NCBI GenBank assembly: GCA_030602565.1
Contig: JAUVZL010000002.1
Location: 1-64,000 of the forward strand
Direction of reading: 5' to 3'
DNA from: Candidatus Stahliibacteriota bacterium
GTDB lineage: Bacteria > Hydrothermota > Tepidihabitantia > SM23-42
Length of the DNA stretch: 64,000 bases
Both the position numbers and the translations under genes were made by a program. Below, piece by piece: positions 50,475 to 59,190 of the stretch (its first letter is position 1; each line of letters starts with the position of its first letter). Under the pieces are notes generated by a model. It was given only the letters and a program-made list of their open reading frames with translations, had not been told where the DNA came from and did no database searches.

Positions 50475-50893
50475 TGAGGAAGCCAAAGCCAAGGAGAACG
50501 CGCGGCGTAAGACCTAAAATATCCAAGCGTAAGAAGGCTGTTGGCACCGAGCAAATCGGAATTGCCAATATTTTCGCTTCATTTAATAATACCATCGTAT
50601 CGATATGTGACAGCAAGGGTAATGTTCTATGTTGGTCTTCAGGAGGGAAGATAGGTTTTAAAGGTACTAAGAAGGGTACTGCATATGCTGCCCAGCAATG
50701 TGCTGACCGCGTAGCAAGAGAAGCATTAACGCTCGGTGTTAAACGGATCGAATTGAGAATAAAGGGTCCAGGGCCAGGTCGTGAAGCAGCGATCAGAACA
50801 CTCCAGACTGTCGGCTTAATAATCACCGCAATCAAAGATGTTACTCCTTTGCCGCACAATGGTTGCCGACCACCAAGACGAAGGAGGGTGTAA
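50474..50893 (+). CDS. rpsK: 30S ribosomal protein uS11
   Basis: The 139-aa protein has [22 protein letters not shown] and [18 protein letters not shown], typical of uS11. The basic N-terminus ([20 protein letters not shown]) is normal. rpsD follows after 2 bp. Confidence 0.97.
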   Translation: MRKPKPRRTRGVRPKISKRKKAVGTEQIGIANIFASFNNTIVSICDSKGNVLCWSSGGKIGFKGTKKGTAYAAQQCADRVAREALTLGVKRIELRIKGPGPGREAAIRTLQTVGLIITAIKDVTPLPHNGCRPPRRRRV

Positions 50894-50895
50894 AA

Positions 50896-51525
50896 GTGGC
50901 ACGTTATATCGGGGCAAAATGCAAAATCTGTCGCCGCGAAAGCGAAAAGCTGTTCTTGCGCGGAAGTCGTTGTTACACTGACAAATGCGCGTTTACGCGC
51001 CGGGGCTATCCGCCTGGCAGTCACGGTAAAGTTGGCAGACGAAAACTAACGAGCTATGCTATTCAGCTTAGAGAAAAACAGAAAGTTAAGTCGATCTATG
51101 GAATCCTTGAAAGGCAGTTCAGGAAAATCTTTAACGATGCAACAAGAAAAGCCGGCAACCCTGGCGAGAACCTTCTGATCGCTCTGGAAAAACGACTAGA
51201 TAACGTCGTTTACCAACTTGGCATAGCGTCTTCCAGAACCCACGCAAGACAACTGGTTAGACATGGTCATATTTTGGTCAACGACAAAAAAATGAACATC
51301 CCTTCGTATATGGTAAAGGTGGATCAAGTTATTAAACTTGTCGACGCACAAAAGAAAAATCCGCTTGTCAAGAAAGCACTTGAGGAACGCGATCCAGAAA
51401 AGATTGTTAGTTGGCTCAAGCTGAATAAGGAAAAAATCACTGGTACAATAGTACGCTCACCCAAACGCGAAGACATCCTAATGCCAATTCAAGAAAATTT
51501 GATAGTTGAATTATATTCTAAATAA
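50896..51525 (+). CDS. rpsD: 30S ribosomal protein uS4, zinc-binding form
   Basis: The 209-aa protein is read from the GTG at 50896 behind GGAGGGTG; an ATG at 50863 lies inside rpsK. Cysteines in CKICRRESEKLFLRGSRC and KC mark the zinc-containing (C+) form. The S4 RNA-binding domain (RLDNVVYQLGIASSRTHARQ) follows. Confidence 0.96.
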   Translation: MARYIGAKCKICRRESEKLFLRGSRCYTDKCAFTRRGYPPGSHGKVGRRKLTSYAIQLREKQKVKSIYGILERQFRKIFNDATRKAGNPGENLLIALEKRLDNVVYQLGIASSRTHARQLVRHGHILVNDKKMNIPSYMVKVDQVIKLVDAQKKNPLVKKALEERDPEKIVSWLKLNKEKITGTIVRSPKREDILMPIQENLIVELYSK

Positions 51526-51534
51526 AGGGGTACT

Positions 51535-52518
51535 ATGGCCTTAAAACCATTTGTTATGCCAAAAAGTATTGAAGTTGACAAAAAACTCACAAATGACACG
51601 TTTGGTCGTTTCATTTTATCGCCCCTGGAACGCGGTTTCGGGATAACTCTTGGCAATGCCCTAAGGAGAATATTATTGTCATCAATTCAAGGGGCGGCGA
51701 TAACTAGAGTGAGGATTGGTGACATCTTGCAAGAATTTTCCACAATCCCTGGTGTCTACGAAGATATTGTAGCAGTTATCCTGAACTTGAAACGTATCAG
51801 AGTGAAATTATTGACTGATGGTCCCAGCACCCTATATTTAAAAGTCAAAGGAAAAAAAGAATATACTGCTGAGAACATCGAAAAAAATCCTGATTTAGTA
51901 ATAATGACACCAAAACAAAAAATATTGACGGTAACTGAAACCAAGGTGAACCTCCCCATGGAAATGACTGTCGAAGCTGGCCGCGGGTATGTTCCGGCAG
52001 ATGCTTTCAAACTTACTGAGGCACCAATTGGAACAATATTCATCGATGCCATATTCACACCTATCTTGTCAGTCAATTTCAACATAAAGAATACGCGCGT
52101 CGGCACCAAGACTGATTATGATCATCTCTCGCTCGAACTCAAAACTGATGGCAGTCTAACTCCAGTTGAAGCAATTGTTGAAGCATCAAGTCTCCTCAAA
52201 TACCACCTGTCTTTTATCACCAGCCTCGGAGTCGAACCACAGTTCACATCAAAAGAGCAGCTCAATGCTGAACATCGCCGCATCCGGGAAATACTGAAGA
52301 GGAGTATCGATGAGCTCGAGATATCAGTCCGAGCATCTAACTGCCTTAAGAACGAAAACATTCAGACAATTGGCGACCTTGTCAAAAAGAGCGGGAAAGA
52401 ATTGCTGACCTATGAGAACTTTGGACGAAAATCGCTCAAGGAATTAGAAAAGAATCTGTCCAAGGAAGGGCTACACCTTGAAATGGATGTGGATAAATAC
52501 TTGAAAGAAGACATATAA
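51535..52518 (+). CDS. rpoA: RNA polymerase subunit alpha
   Basis: The 327-aa protein has the N-terminal assembly domain (LSPLERGFGITLGNALRRILLSS) and the C-terminal helix-hairpin-helix domain (ELEISVRASNCLKNENIQTIGDLV). It lies between rpsD and rplQ as in other bacteria. Confidence 0.97.
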   Translation: MALKPFVMPKSIEVDKKLTNDTFGRFILSPLERGFGITLGNALRRILLSSIQGAAITRVRIGDILQEFSTIPGVYEDIVAVILNLKRIRVKLLTDGPSTLYLKVKGKKEYTAENIEKNPDLVIMTPKQKILTVTETKVNLPMEMTVEAGRGYVPADAFKLTEAPIGTIFIDAIFTPILSVNFNIKNTRVGTKTDYDHLSLELKTDGSLTPVEAIVEASSLLKYHLSFITSLGVEPQFTSKEQLNAEHRRIREILKRSIDELEISVRASNCLKNENIQTIGDLVKKSGKELLTYENFGRKSLKELEKNLSKEGLHLEMDVDKYLKEDI

Positions 52519-52578
52519 ATGAAGAAGGCCCAGACAAGACAGAAGAGGGCAAAAACAATATTTTCGAGGTGAGCGAAT

Positions 52579-53205
52579 ATGAGACATGGTGATCGAGTAA
52601 AGAAATTGGGTAGAAAAAAGGAACATCGCATTGCCTTGCTGCGAAACCTATGTCGCTCTCTGTTCATTTTAGAAAAAATTAGAACAACCTTGCCAAAAGC
52701 AAAAGAAGCAAAGAAAATGGCTGAACACTTGATAGAATTCGCCAAACGCAATGACCTTGCCGCCCACCGACGCATCTATCGTCAGATTCAAGACCATAAA
52801 CTCGTTAAGATTATCTGTGACGAAATCGGCCCAAGGTTTAGCGAGCGTCACGGAGGCTACACGAGAATCTACCGACTCGGACCAAGACTCGGCGATGGTG
52901 CGGAAATGGCGATCCTTGAACTAGTCGAACAAAGTAACCCGGATACAATTACCATGAGAAGAAAACTGATCGAACGACGTCATCTAGTAGAAGCCCAAAC
53001 CAAGAAAAAGGCGAAGAAAGAGAAGAAGCCGAAAGAGAAGAAGGTAAAAGAGAAAGATACGCAAGCCGCCGCTAAGAAAGAGAAAAAAGAAAAGAAAGTA
53101 TCTAAAAAGAAGGTGGCTAAAAAGAAAGCAAAGAAAATAAAACAGGAAAGAAAGGCAAAAAAGAAAACCAAAGAGAAAAAAGGCAAGAAAAAACGTAAGA
53201 AATAA
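52579..53205 (+). CDS. rplQ: 50S ribosomal protein bL17 with long Lys-rich tail
   Basis: Residues 1-115 are bL17: MRHGDRVKKLGRKKEHRIAL, then HGGYTRIYRLGPRLGDGAEMAILEL. A tail of about 85 residues made almost only of Lys, Glu, Ala and Gln follows, absent from the usual 120-aa protein. It may bind RNA or be disordered. It is the last gene of the operon; no clear terminator hairpin follows. Confidence 0.94.
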   Translation: MRHGDRVKKLGRKKEHRIALLRNLCRSLFILEKIRTTLPKAKEAKKMAEHLIEFAKRNDLAAHRRIYRQIQDHKLVKIICDEIGPRFSERHGGYTRIYRLGPRLGDGAEMAILELVEQSNPDTITMRRKLIERRHLVEAQTKKKAKKEKKPKEKKVKEKDTQAAAKKEKKEKKVSKKKVAKKKAKKIKQERKAKKKTKEKKGKKKRKK

Positions 53206-53280
53206 CACGCCCGATATTATGGTCGTTTAATAATAACTATTAACATCTCTGCTTGGTAATATCATCAAATGAAGGAGAAC

Positions 53281-53308
53281 TTGATTTTGCTGCCGATTTC
53301 AATATAAT
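53281..53308 (+). promoter_or_regulatory. Sigma-70 promoter before the decayed TldD/oligopeptidase region
   Basis: TTGATT (53281-53286) and TATAAT (53303-53308) are 16 bp apart. The promoter looks intact although the genes behind it are broken. Confidence 0.55.
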
Positions 53309-53337
53309 TCCTCTACTTTCCAGAAAAATGGAACACA

Positions 53338-53502
53338 ATGTTTGATATTCTGACTTCAATACTCTCAAAAGTAGATGCAGACTATGCAGATATCCGTTAC
53401 GAGATCAAAAAAGAGGTGATAATTTCCTTGCTGGCAACCTTTATAAAACTCTGCAAAACATATACGCTATTTGACGATGTTAGTGTGGCAACAACAAATT
53501 GA
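53338..53502 (+). pseudogene. TldD/PmbA-like N-terminal fragment
   Basis: A 54-codon frame starts MFDILTSILSKVDADYADIRYEIKK, like the first strand-helix of TldD/TldE metallopeptidases, where DYADIRYE is conserved. It then diverges and stops. The remaining 400 residues of the family are absent, so this is a relic or a chimeric end joined to the next pseudogene, which overlaps it. Confidence 0.5.
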
Positions 53503-55250
53503 TTTTATAAGAAACAACATATCCTATCTATGCGTGCTGATGGGTCTTGTGACCTGCACGCTGAAGTACCAGTCTTTCCACTATCCTACGATAGAAAAAA
53601 CAGCCGTCGCTGATACACTTCACGGCACCGTAATTTTTGACAATTATCGCTGGCTCGAAAGCAGTGAAGAACCTCGTGTGCAAACATGGTTACAAAAACA
53701 GGAGAATATAACACGGTCTATAATAGACAAATTACCCCAACGCAAGTGGCTGGTTGAACGCTACACTTCCTTATGGCGTTATGATGATGAACGAACCCCT
53801 CAAAAAGTACTCGGTAGTGACCGACTCTTCTTTTGGGCAACCAAGAAAGAATGGGAACGCTGGGCATACTATTATAGAGACCACGAATCTGCTCCGGCAA
53901 TCCTTCTGTTGAACCCAAATGAGTGGGGACCAAGAACACTGAACCTCGTCCAGCCCTCACGCGACGGGAAATACCTGGCTTTTGGAACTGCTGAAGCTGG
54001 CAATGAACAGATTATTATAAAGGTAATGGAGGTCGCGAGTCAAAAAATCCTTTCTGATTCACTCCGTGGCTGGCGCCAAAGCGGTGTTGCCTGGCTACCT
54101 GACAATTCAGGTTGATGTGGACAAACCAAACAGAGAAGAATGGAAAGTACTAATCCCTGAAGCCGATGACAACCTCTTATATATTGCCGGCATTGCCGGT
54201 CATCTTTTTGCAGTATACACGCATAATGCCCATACAGTGATTAAAATCTATTCAATAGATGGTGAATATCTAAAAGAGATTCCGCTGCCCACTTTGGGAA
54301 GCGCACGGGTATGGGGGTATTGGTCAACCTCTGATATCTAGGTGCAGTTTTCATCATTTACTTATCCGCGAACCACTTTCCAATACGATATTGATAAGGA
54401 CGAATTGGAGATCTTTCACCGACCGCCTATTGAGATCGATGTATCAAGTTACACGACTGAACAGGTGTGGTATGAATCAAAGGATGGCACCAGGGTCTCT
54501 ATGTTCCTCATCCACCGTAAAGATATCGTAAGAGACGGCACAAATCCTACGTACCTTACTGGATATGGTGGTTTCAATGTGCCAATGGAACCTTATTTTT
54601 CAACTATCTATGCCCTATGGCTTGAATCCGGCGGTATGGTCGCAATACCCAACCTGCGCGGCGGCGGTGAGTACGGTAAAGAATGGCACGAAGCTGGCAT
54701 GCTCGACAAGAAACAAAATGTGTTCGATGATTTCATGGCGGCGGCTGAATGGCTTATTGAAAATAAGTACACCCAGCGCGATAAGCTGGCTATTGGCGGC
54801 GGCAGCAATGGAGGATTGCTCGTGGGCGCCGTCGTGGTCCAGAGACCAGAACTCTTCAAGATCGTGTACTGTGCAGTACCTTTGCTTGACATGCTCCGAT
54901 ATCACAAGTTTGGCTATGCAAATATCTGGGCTGAAGAATACGGCAGTGCCGAGGATCCCGAACAATTCAAGTACTTGCATGAATACTCTCCTTATCATAA
55001 TGTAATCGATGGAACTGCCTACCCGGCAATGCTTTTTGTCGGCAGTGAAAATGATGCTCGGTGCTATCCGCTGCATGCCATGAAAATGGCTGCGCGTATG
55101 CAAGAAGCAAACCCTTCAGGTGAACCAATCCTTTTGCTCGTTCGAAGAAAATCCGGACATGGTGGCGGGACAACAATCACTGAATCAATTGAACAACAAG
55201 CCGAAGTCTGGGCATTCTTGATGGACAAAGTTGGCTTAACCCCACCTTAA
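53471..55250 (+). pseudogene. Prolyl oligopeptidase (S9A), disrupted
   Basis: The family is readable in three pieces. 53471-54115 encodes the N-terminal part (HYPTIEKTAVADTLHGTVIFDNYRWLE), ending at a TGA after WLPDNSG. From about 54116 a different frame continues with propeller sequence (NREEWKVLIPEAD) after a likely internal deletion. An in-frame TAG at 54339-54341 breaks it again before FSSFTYPRT. 54342-55250 keeps the catalytic domain with Ser in GGGSNGG, Asp in ENDARC and His in GHGGG. Deletion, frameshift and amber codon together indicate a pseudogene; only the catalytic half is intact. Confidence 0.85.
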
Positions 55251-55358
55251 TAAATCCCATATTCATTTTATCATTTTGTCAATTAACGAAACAATAAAAT
55301 AACAACGCGACAATCGTAGGCTTTGTCCATCTTTCATAGCAACAAACAGGTGTAGGCG

Positions 55359-55387
55359 TTGACATTTCCACAAAATTACGATATAAT
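55359..55387 (+). promoter_or_regulatory. Sigma-70 promoter, leaderless, of the MBL-to-LmbE operon
   Basis: TTGACA (55359-55364) and TATAAT (55382-55387) are a full consensus pair 17 bp apart, with the ATG at 55394 lying 6 nt downstream. Confidence 0.85.
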
Positions 55388-55393
55388 AAACGC

Positions 55394-55933
55394 ATGGTTT
55401 TCGAACGTCTGGTTGTTGGAGAATTAGAAAGCAATTGCTACGTATTAAAGTCCGTTGGTATCGGGATAATCATCGATCCTGGAGCTGAACCTGATAGAAT
55501 CATAGCCGCGGCATCGGGCATTGAAATTCAACTCATCCTTGCCACGCACCGCCATTATGACCACGTCGATGCACTGACCGAGGTTAAAAAAGCAACCGGC
55601 GCAAAAGCCGCGATCCACCCTCTCGACTGGCTACATGGTTTTGACCTGAAGCTTCAAGATGGACAGATAATTAAATTCGGTGACGAGCAAATTACCGTGC
55701 TCCATACACCCGGCCACACACCTGGTGGATGTTGCTTTCTTATCGGCACTGATCTTTTTTCCGGGGATACGCTATTCCCCGGTGGACACGGCAACGTCTC
55801 TTTCCGTGGCGGCGACCAACAAGCAATTCTGAAAAGTATCAAGGAGAGACTTATGGTCCTGCCTGATAAAACAAAAGTCTATCCAGGACATGGTCCAGGA
55901 ACAACGATCGGTCAGGAGCGGAGTTTGTATTGA
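55394..55933 (+). CDS. MBL-fold hydrolase (glyoxalase II-like)
   Basis: The 179-aa protein has the metal motif THRHYDHVD, a zinc His in HTPGHTPGG, the bridging Asp in FSGDTLF and a last His in YPGHGPGT, the short glyoxalase II-like class. Such enzymes hydrolyse thioesters of glutathione or other thiols. It is first in an operon with an MshA-like glycosyltransferase and a LmbE deacetylase, so a thiol-conjugate substrate is plausible but unproven. It overlaps the next gene by 4 bp (TTGA). Confidence 0.88.
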   Translation: MVFERLVVGELESNCYVLKSVGIGIIIDPGAEPDRIIAAASGIEIQLILATHRHYDHVDALTEVKKATGAKAAIHPLDWLHGFDLKLQDGQIIKFGDEQITVLHTPGHTPGGCCFLIGTDLFSGDTLFPGGHGNVSFRGGDQQAILKSIKERLMVLPDKTKVYPGHGPGTTIGQERSLY

Positions 55934-56511
55934 AGATCAGCAGTCTTCAAGGTATCGCGTTTTGTATTAGAAAGGAATCGCTCAGCTTGTACACTTGTGA
56001 CCTGCGTAACTCAATAAAAAGGGTCGATCCAAAGCTGGCTATTGACATTAGCATCTTAGACCACCCTATTGAACTGGAGAACGCTCCTCAAGCCGTCGTC
56101 GCAGAGAGTCTCGCCTCAGGACAGACTATCTTTGTCGCCCGGCATCAGACAAAGCCAATCGGATATCTATCTGCGGCGACAGATCGATGTTGGGTAGGAG
56201 AAGTACAAGATAACCTTACAGTCGGTCCCAAAGAAGTATACTTTTTTGATGCCTATACGTTCACAAAGTTTCGTGGCCGGCGCATATATCCTGCCCTGAT
56301 TACGCATGCTGCACAGTATTACAAAGACCGATTCTATACAAGGGCACTTATCTTTACCACCGCGACCAATACAACTTCACTCAGAGGGATTGAGCAAGCA
56401 GGATTTGGCTGCTACGAGAACATAAATTTTCACAATCTTTTTGGCTGGAAATCGTGGAATCATAACCGGGTAAACAATGATGTCCAATCGCGCTTCTGCC
56501 ATGAAATTTGA
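55930..56511 (+). CDS. GNAT-type N-acetyltransferase
   Basis: The 193-aa protein starts with TTG overlapping the previous stop. It has the GNAT layout with a long N-terminal part and the CoA-binding region FTKFRGRRIYPALITHAAQYY, then FTTATNTTSLRGIEQAGF. The substrate is unknown. In mycothiol synthesis a GNAT (MshD) acetylates the cysteinyl amine, which is one possible parallel here given the neighbouring genes. Confidence 0.78.
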   Translation: MKISSLQGIAFCIRKESLSLYTCDLRNSIKRVDPKLAIDISILDHPIELENAPQAVVAESLASGQTIFVARHQTKPIGYLSAATDRCWVGEVQDNLTVGPKEVYFFDAYTFTKFRGRRIYPALITHAAQYYKDRFYTRALIFTTATNTTSLRGIEQAGFGCYENINFHNLFGWKSWNHNRVNNDVQSRFCHEI

Positions 56512-57418
56512 AAAAGTGAGTCGATGTTCAGCAATCTGGAATGAGGTCTTTTCCAATGCTGTAAATGTATCACCATTTGTGAGCTATGAGTGGTTCAGCG
56601 CCATGTGTCGCCATCTTCTTCATGATGACCCTGAGGTGATGATTTGCTGGAACAAAACCAAACCTATCGGTATCATACCTGGGATAGTCAAGGACCGAAC
56701 CCTGTCGTTTCTTGTCGATAATAGGATTACTGATCTCGTCGGCATCATTTCTCTGCCTGGTTATGAACAACAGATTATCGAAGAACTGGGAACGTTTGTT
56801 ACAAACAATGATTTGCACCTGGATATCTCTCCCCTTGAGGCAGAAAGCGCGCTCTGCAAATTATTCCCGACCATGGTTAGTGACGTAAGTATTGAACAAG
56901 CATATCTCTGTCCAATACTCACACTTGCAAATACCTGGGAAGGATATCTAAGCGGTCTTTCGGCAAAATTGCGTCATGAACTCCGGCGCAAATTGAGAAA
57001 AGCAACAGAAATTGAAATAAGAACGGTCGCACCAGCACACCTTGATGTTTTTTTCAAACTCATGGCTGCCTCAGACCCCGGCAAAAAGGATTTTCTCCAG
57101 GAAGAAATCCGCGATTTCTTTACCGCTATTGCCGGTTTCTTTGATGCGCATCAGTGGTTGAGAATGCGCACCGCGTTTTTAGATTCAAAGCCGATTGCCG
57201 CACTTTTCTCATTTCAAATGAATAATCATATTTATCTGTACAATTCTGGTTTCGACCCAGACTTCTTCCAGCTTTCACCAGGCATTGTCATCATCGGAAT
57301 GGATATTATGGCGGCGATTGACGAAGGCGTAAGACACTATGACTTCTTGCGTGGAGATGAAGAATACAAGTTTCGTTTTGGTGCAGAAAAAAGATATACG
57401 GTAAGGTTAACGAGATGA
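56477..57418 (+). CDS. GNAT_6/FemAB-like acyltransferase (CelD/BioF2 family)
   Basis: The 313-aa protein has the two-domain GNAT layout of Acetyltransf_6: GYLSGLSAKLRHELRRKLRKA in the middle and a C-terminal HYDFLRGDEEYKFRFGAEK. FemAB relatives use aminoacyl-tRNA as donor, others acyl-CoA. It overlaps the preceding gene by 35 bp and the glycosyltransferase by 4 bp. A later ATG at 56501 is also possible. It could be the step that attaches an amino acid or acyl group in this pathway; that is inference. Confidence 0.75.
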   Translation: MMSNRASAMKFEKVSRCSAIWNEVFSNAVNVSPFVSYEWFSAMCRHLLHDDPEVMICWNKTKPIGIIPGIVKDRTLSFLVDNRITDLVGIISLPGYEQQIIEELGTFVTNNDLHLDISPLEAESALCKLFPTMVSDVSIEQAYLCPILTLANTWEGYLSGLSAKLRHELRRKLRKATEIEIRTVAPAHLDVFFKLMAASDPGKKDFLQEEIRDFFTAIAGFFDAHQWLRMRTAFLDSKPIAALFSFQMNNHIYLYNSGFDPDFFQLSPGIVIIGMDIMAAIDEGVRHYDFLRGDEEYKFRFGAEKRYTVRLTR

Positions 57419-58482
57419 GAATTTGTGTAGTCTCGTTCCATACATCACCCCTGGCGCCAGCTGGCTCAGGAAAATCAGGTGGTATGAACATCCTCATCAC
57501 CAACCTCTATAAGCAGCTGGCAACATTGTGTGAAATTGACATCTATGTCTACGGTGATAAAAATATTAAGAAATTAGGGAAAAACATCCAGGTCATCTAT
57601 CTCAAGCAGAGTAATTTCCGCGATTTTGCTGAAGCGATCATCGACCAACACCATAATCTCAATTATGATATCCTGCACACCCACTATTGGCTATCTGGGA
57701 TAATTGGTATGCGCATCCAGAGAAAACTGCATATTCCGTGGGTACACAGTTTTCATACTATTGAGCGGTTTAAAAATTCCCTGCAGGATAATTCAAGGGT
57801 TGCAATTGAGAATGAGATCATCAGGAAATGCGATCTTGTGATGTCGCCAACAAATAGAGAAGCTTTTGACCTACACCAATTCTTCCCAAAAGCACGTATT
57901 ATCACAGTACCCCACGGCGTTGACACAAATAGGTTCAGACCCAGCCCTAACGGACATTCGACACTTCTCTTTGTCGGACGAGTAGACCCAATCAAAGGTC
58001 TGGATGTTCTGATTGAGTCGCTCAGATTAATAAAAAACAGCGTAAACCTCAATATCGTGGGTGGACCTTCTAAAGGTGAAAAAATCTATGAAGATCTAAG
58101 GTCTTATGCTCATAACCTAAGGGTCAATTTCGTCGGCCGAGTAAAACATGAACATCTTGCCACCTACTATAACAACGCAGGCATAATCGTGATCCCATCT
58201 TATTATGAATCTTTTGGCCTCGTTGGTCTTGAAGCGATGGCTTCAGCGCGACCAGTCATCGGCTTTGATGACACCGGTCTATCTGAAACTGTCGGCAGAA
58301 ATGCCGGGGTACTCGTCAAGAGAAATGAACAGAATCTGGCAGGGGCAATCAAGTATTTGCTCAAGAACCAAAAACTCCGCCACAAAATGGGTACCACTGG
58401 TAGAAAAAAGGCTCTTTTGCTTAGCTGGCAACGTATCGCTGAAAGGTATTATCAAATCTATGAAGAAATCAGCAAAGAATAG
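57415..58482 (+). CDS. GT4 glycosyltransferase, MshA-like
   Basis: The 355-aa GT-B enzyme starts MRICVVSFHTSPLAP, with GSGKSGGMNILI near residues 20-31 and HTHYWLSGIIGMR near 90, a close match to the N-terminal signature of MshA, which makes the GlcNAc-inositol phosphate precursor of mycothiol. The C-terminal half has FVGRVDPIKGLDVLIES and the E-x7-E-type SYYESFGLVGLEAMA. It overlaps the LmbE gene by 23 bp. Sucrose-phosphate-synthase-like enzymes share the signature, so the acceptor is uncertain. Confidence 0.82.
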   Translation: MRICVVSFHTSPLAPAGSGKSGGMNILITNLYKQLATLCEIDIYVYGDKNIKKLGKNIQVIYLKQSNFRDFAEAIIDQHHNLNYDILHTHYWLSGIIGMRIQRKLHIPWVHSFHTIERFKNSLQDNSRVAIENEIIRKCDLVMSPTNREAFDLHQFFPKARIITVPHGVDTNRFRPSPNGHSTLLFVGRVDPIKGLDVLIESLRLIKNSVNLNIVGGPSKGEKIYEDLRSYAHNLRVNFVGRVKHEHLATYYNNAGIIVIPSYYESFGLVGLEAMASARPVIGFDDTGLSETVGRNAGVLVKRNEQNLAGAIKYLLKNQKLRHKMGTTGRKKALLLSWQRIAERYYQIYEEISKE

Positions 58483-59137
58483 ACTCATCATAATGGCTCA
58501 CCCTGACGACCCTGAACTTGCTTGTGGTGGTACTATTGCTCAATGGGCAGAACGCGACAGGGTTCACTATATCATCGCGTCCTGCGGAGAAAAGGGTACC
58601 TGGGATAAGAATGCAGAACCGCTGGCTATAGCCCGTAATAGAGAAAAGGAAGCAAAGACAGCCGCCAAGTTCCTCGGTGTTCACCGGGTCATTTTCCTTC
58701 GCCACCCAGACGGCGAGATGGCATTTACTCCAACTCTGAGATTAGAACTCGCGGCGTTGATCCGCTCTATCAAACCTTATACCGTTGTCACCCACGACCC
58801 ATGGCGCAGGCAATTCCATCCTGACCACCGCGCAATTGGTTTTGTTGTCATCGATGCGATAATGATTGCGCGCGACTGGCATTTCTATCCTTTCCTCAAG
58901 GAAATTGGACTGAGAATCCACCGGCCAAGAGAACTTCTCCTCACACCTTCTGACAAACCGACTTTTATCAATGATATCACGGCTAATTTTGATAAAAAAA
59001 TCAAAGCCATAAGCCTACACAGAAGCCAATTACGCCAGCTGCCTGAATGGCAAAAGCGTATCAAACAGCGCGCGCTTAATGATGGAAAACTCGGTGGTTA
59101 CAAATTCGCTGAGGGATTCTACAAAATGCGCGTGTAG
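58460..59137 (+). CDS. LmbE/PIG-L family deacetylase
   Basis: The 225-aa zinc deacetylase has IIMAHPDDPELACGGTI (zinc His and Asp pair) near residue 10 and HPDHRAIG near 115. MshB and BshB of the mycothiol and bacillithiol pathways belong to this family. I start at the ATG at 58460; the longer frame upstream is antisense-frame sequence of the glycosyltransferase gene. The direct pairing with an MshA-like GT4 suggests a GT-then-deacetylate route. Confidence 0.88.
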   Translation: MKKSAKNRLIIMAHPDDPELACGGTIAQWAERDRVHYIIASCGEKGTWDKNAEPLAIARNREKEAKTAAKFLGVHRVIFLRHPDGEMAFTPTLRLELAALIRSIKPYTVVTHDPWRRQFHPDHRAIGFVVIDAIMIARDWHFYPFLKEIGLRIHRPRELLLTPSDKPTFINDITANFDKKIKAISLHRSQLRQLPEWQKRIKQRALNDGKLGGYKFAEGFYKMRV

Positions 59138-59156
59138 TTCCTGAACCACTCCTGTC

Positions 59157-59185
59157 TTTACTTGTGATTTTCTTTTCAGTATAAT
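59157..59185 (+). promoter_or_regulatory. Sigma-70 promoter, leaderless, of the EamA gene
   Basis: TTTACT (59157-59162) and TATAAT (59180-59185) are 17 bp apart, with the ATG at 59191 lying 5 nt downstream. Confidence 0.65.
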
Positions 59186-59190
59186 AGCTC

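Noticed and set aside
50332-51024. 230-aa minus-strand open frame
   Set aside because: It is antisense to rpsM, rpsK and rpsD, which are certain genes.
52980-53208. Phe/Leu-rich minus-strand open frames
   Set aside because: They are the antisense of the AAG/AAA-rich lysine tail of rplQ.
54339-54341. TAG decoded as pyrrolysine or by readthrough
   Set aside because: The same gene also has a deletion and a frameshift, so decay is the simpler explanation. No pyl genes are visible.
58205-58459. N-terminal extension of the LmbE deacetylase
   Set aside because: This part is out-of-frame sequence of the glycosyltransferase gene; the family motif begins right after the ATG at 58460.
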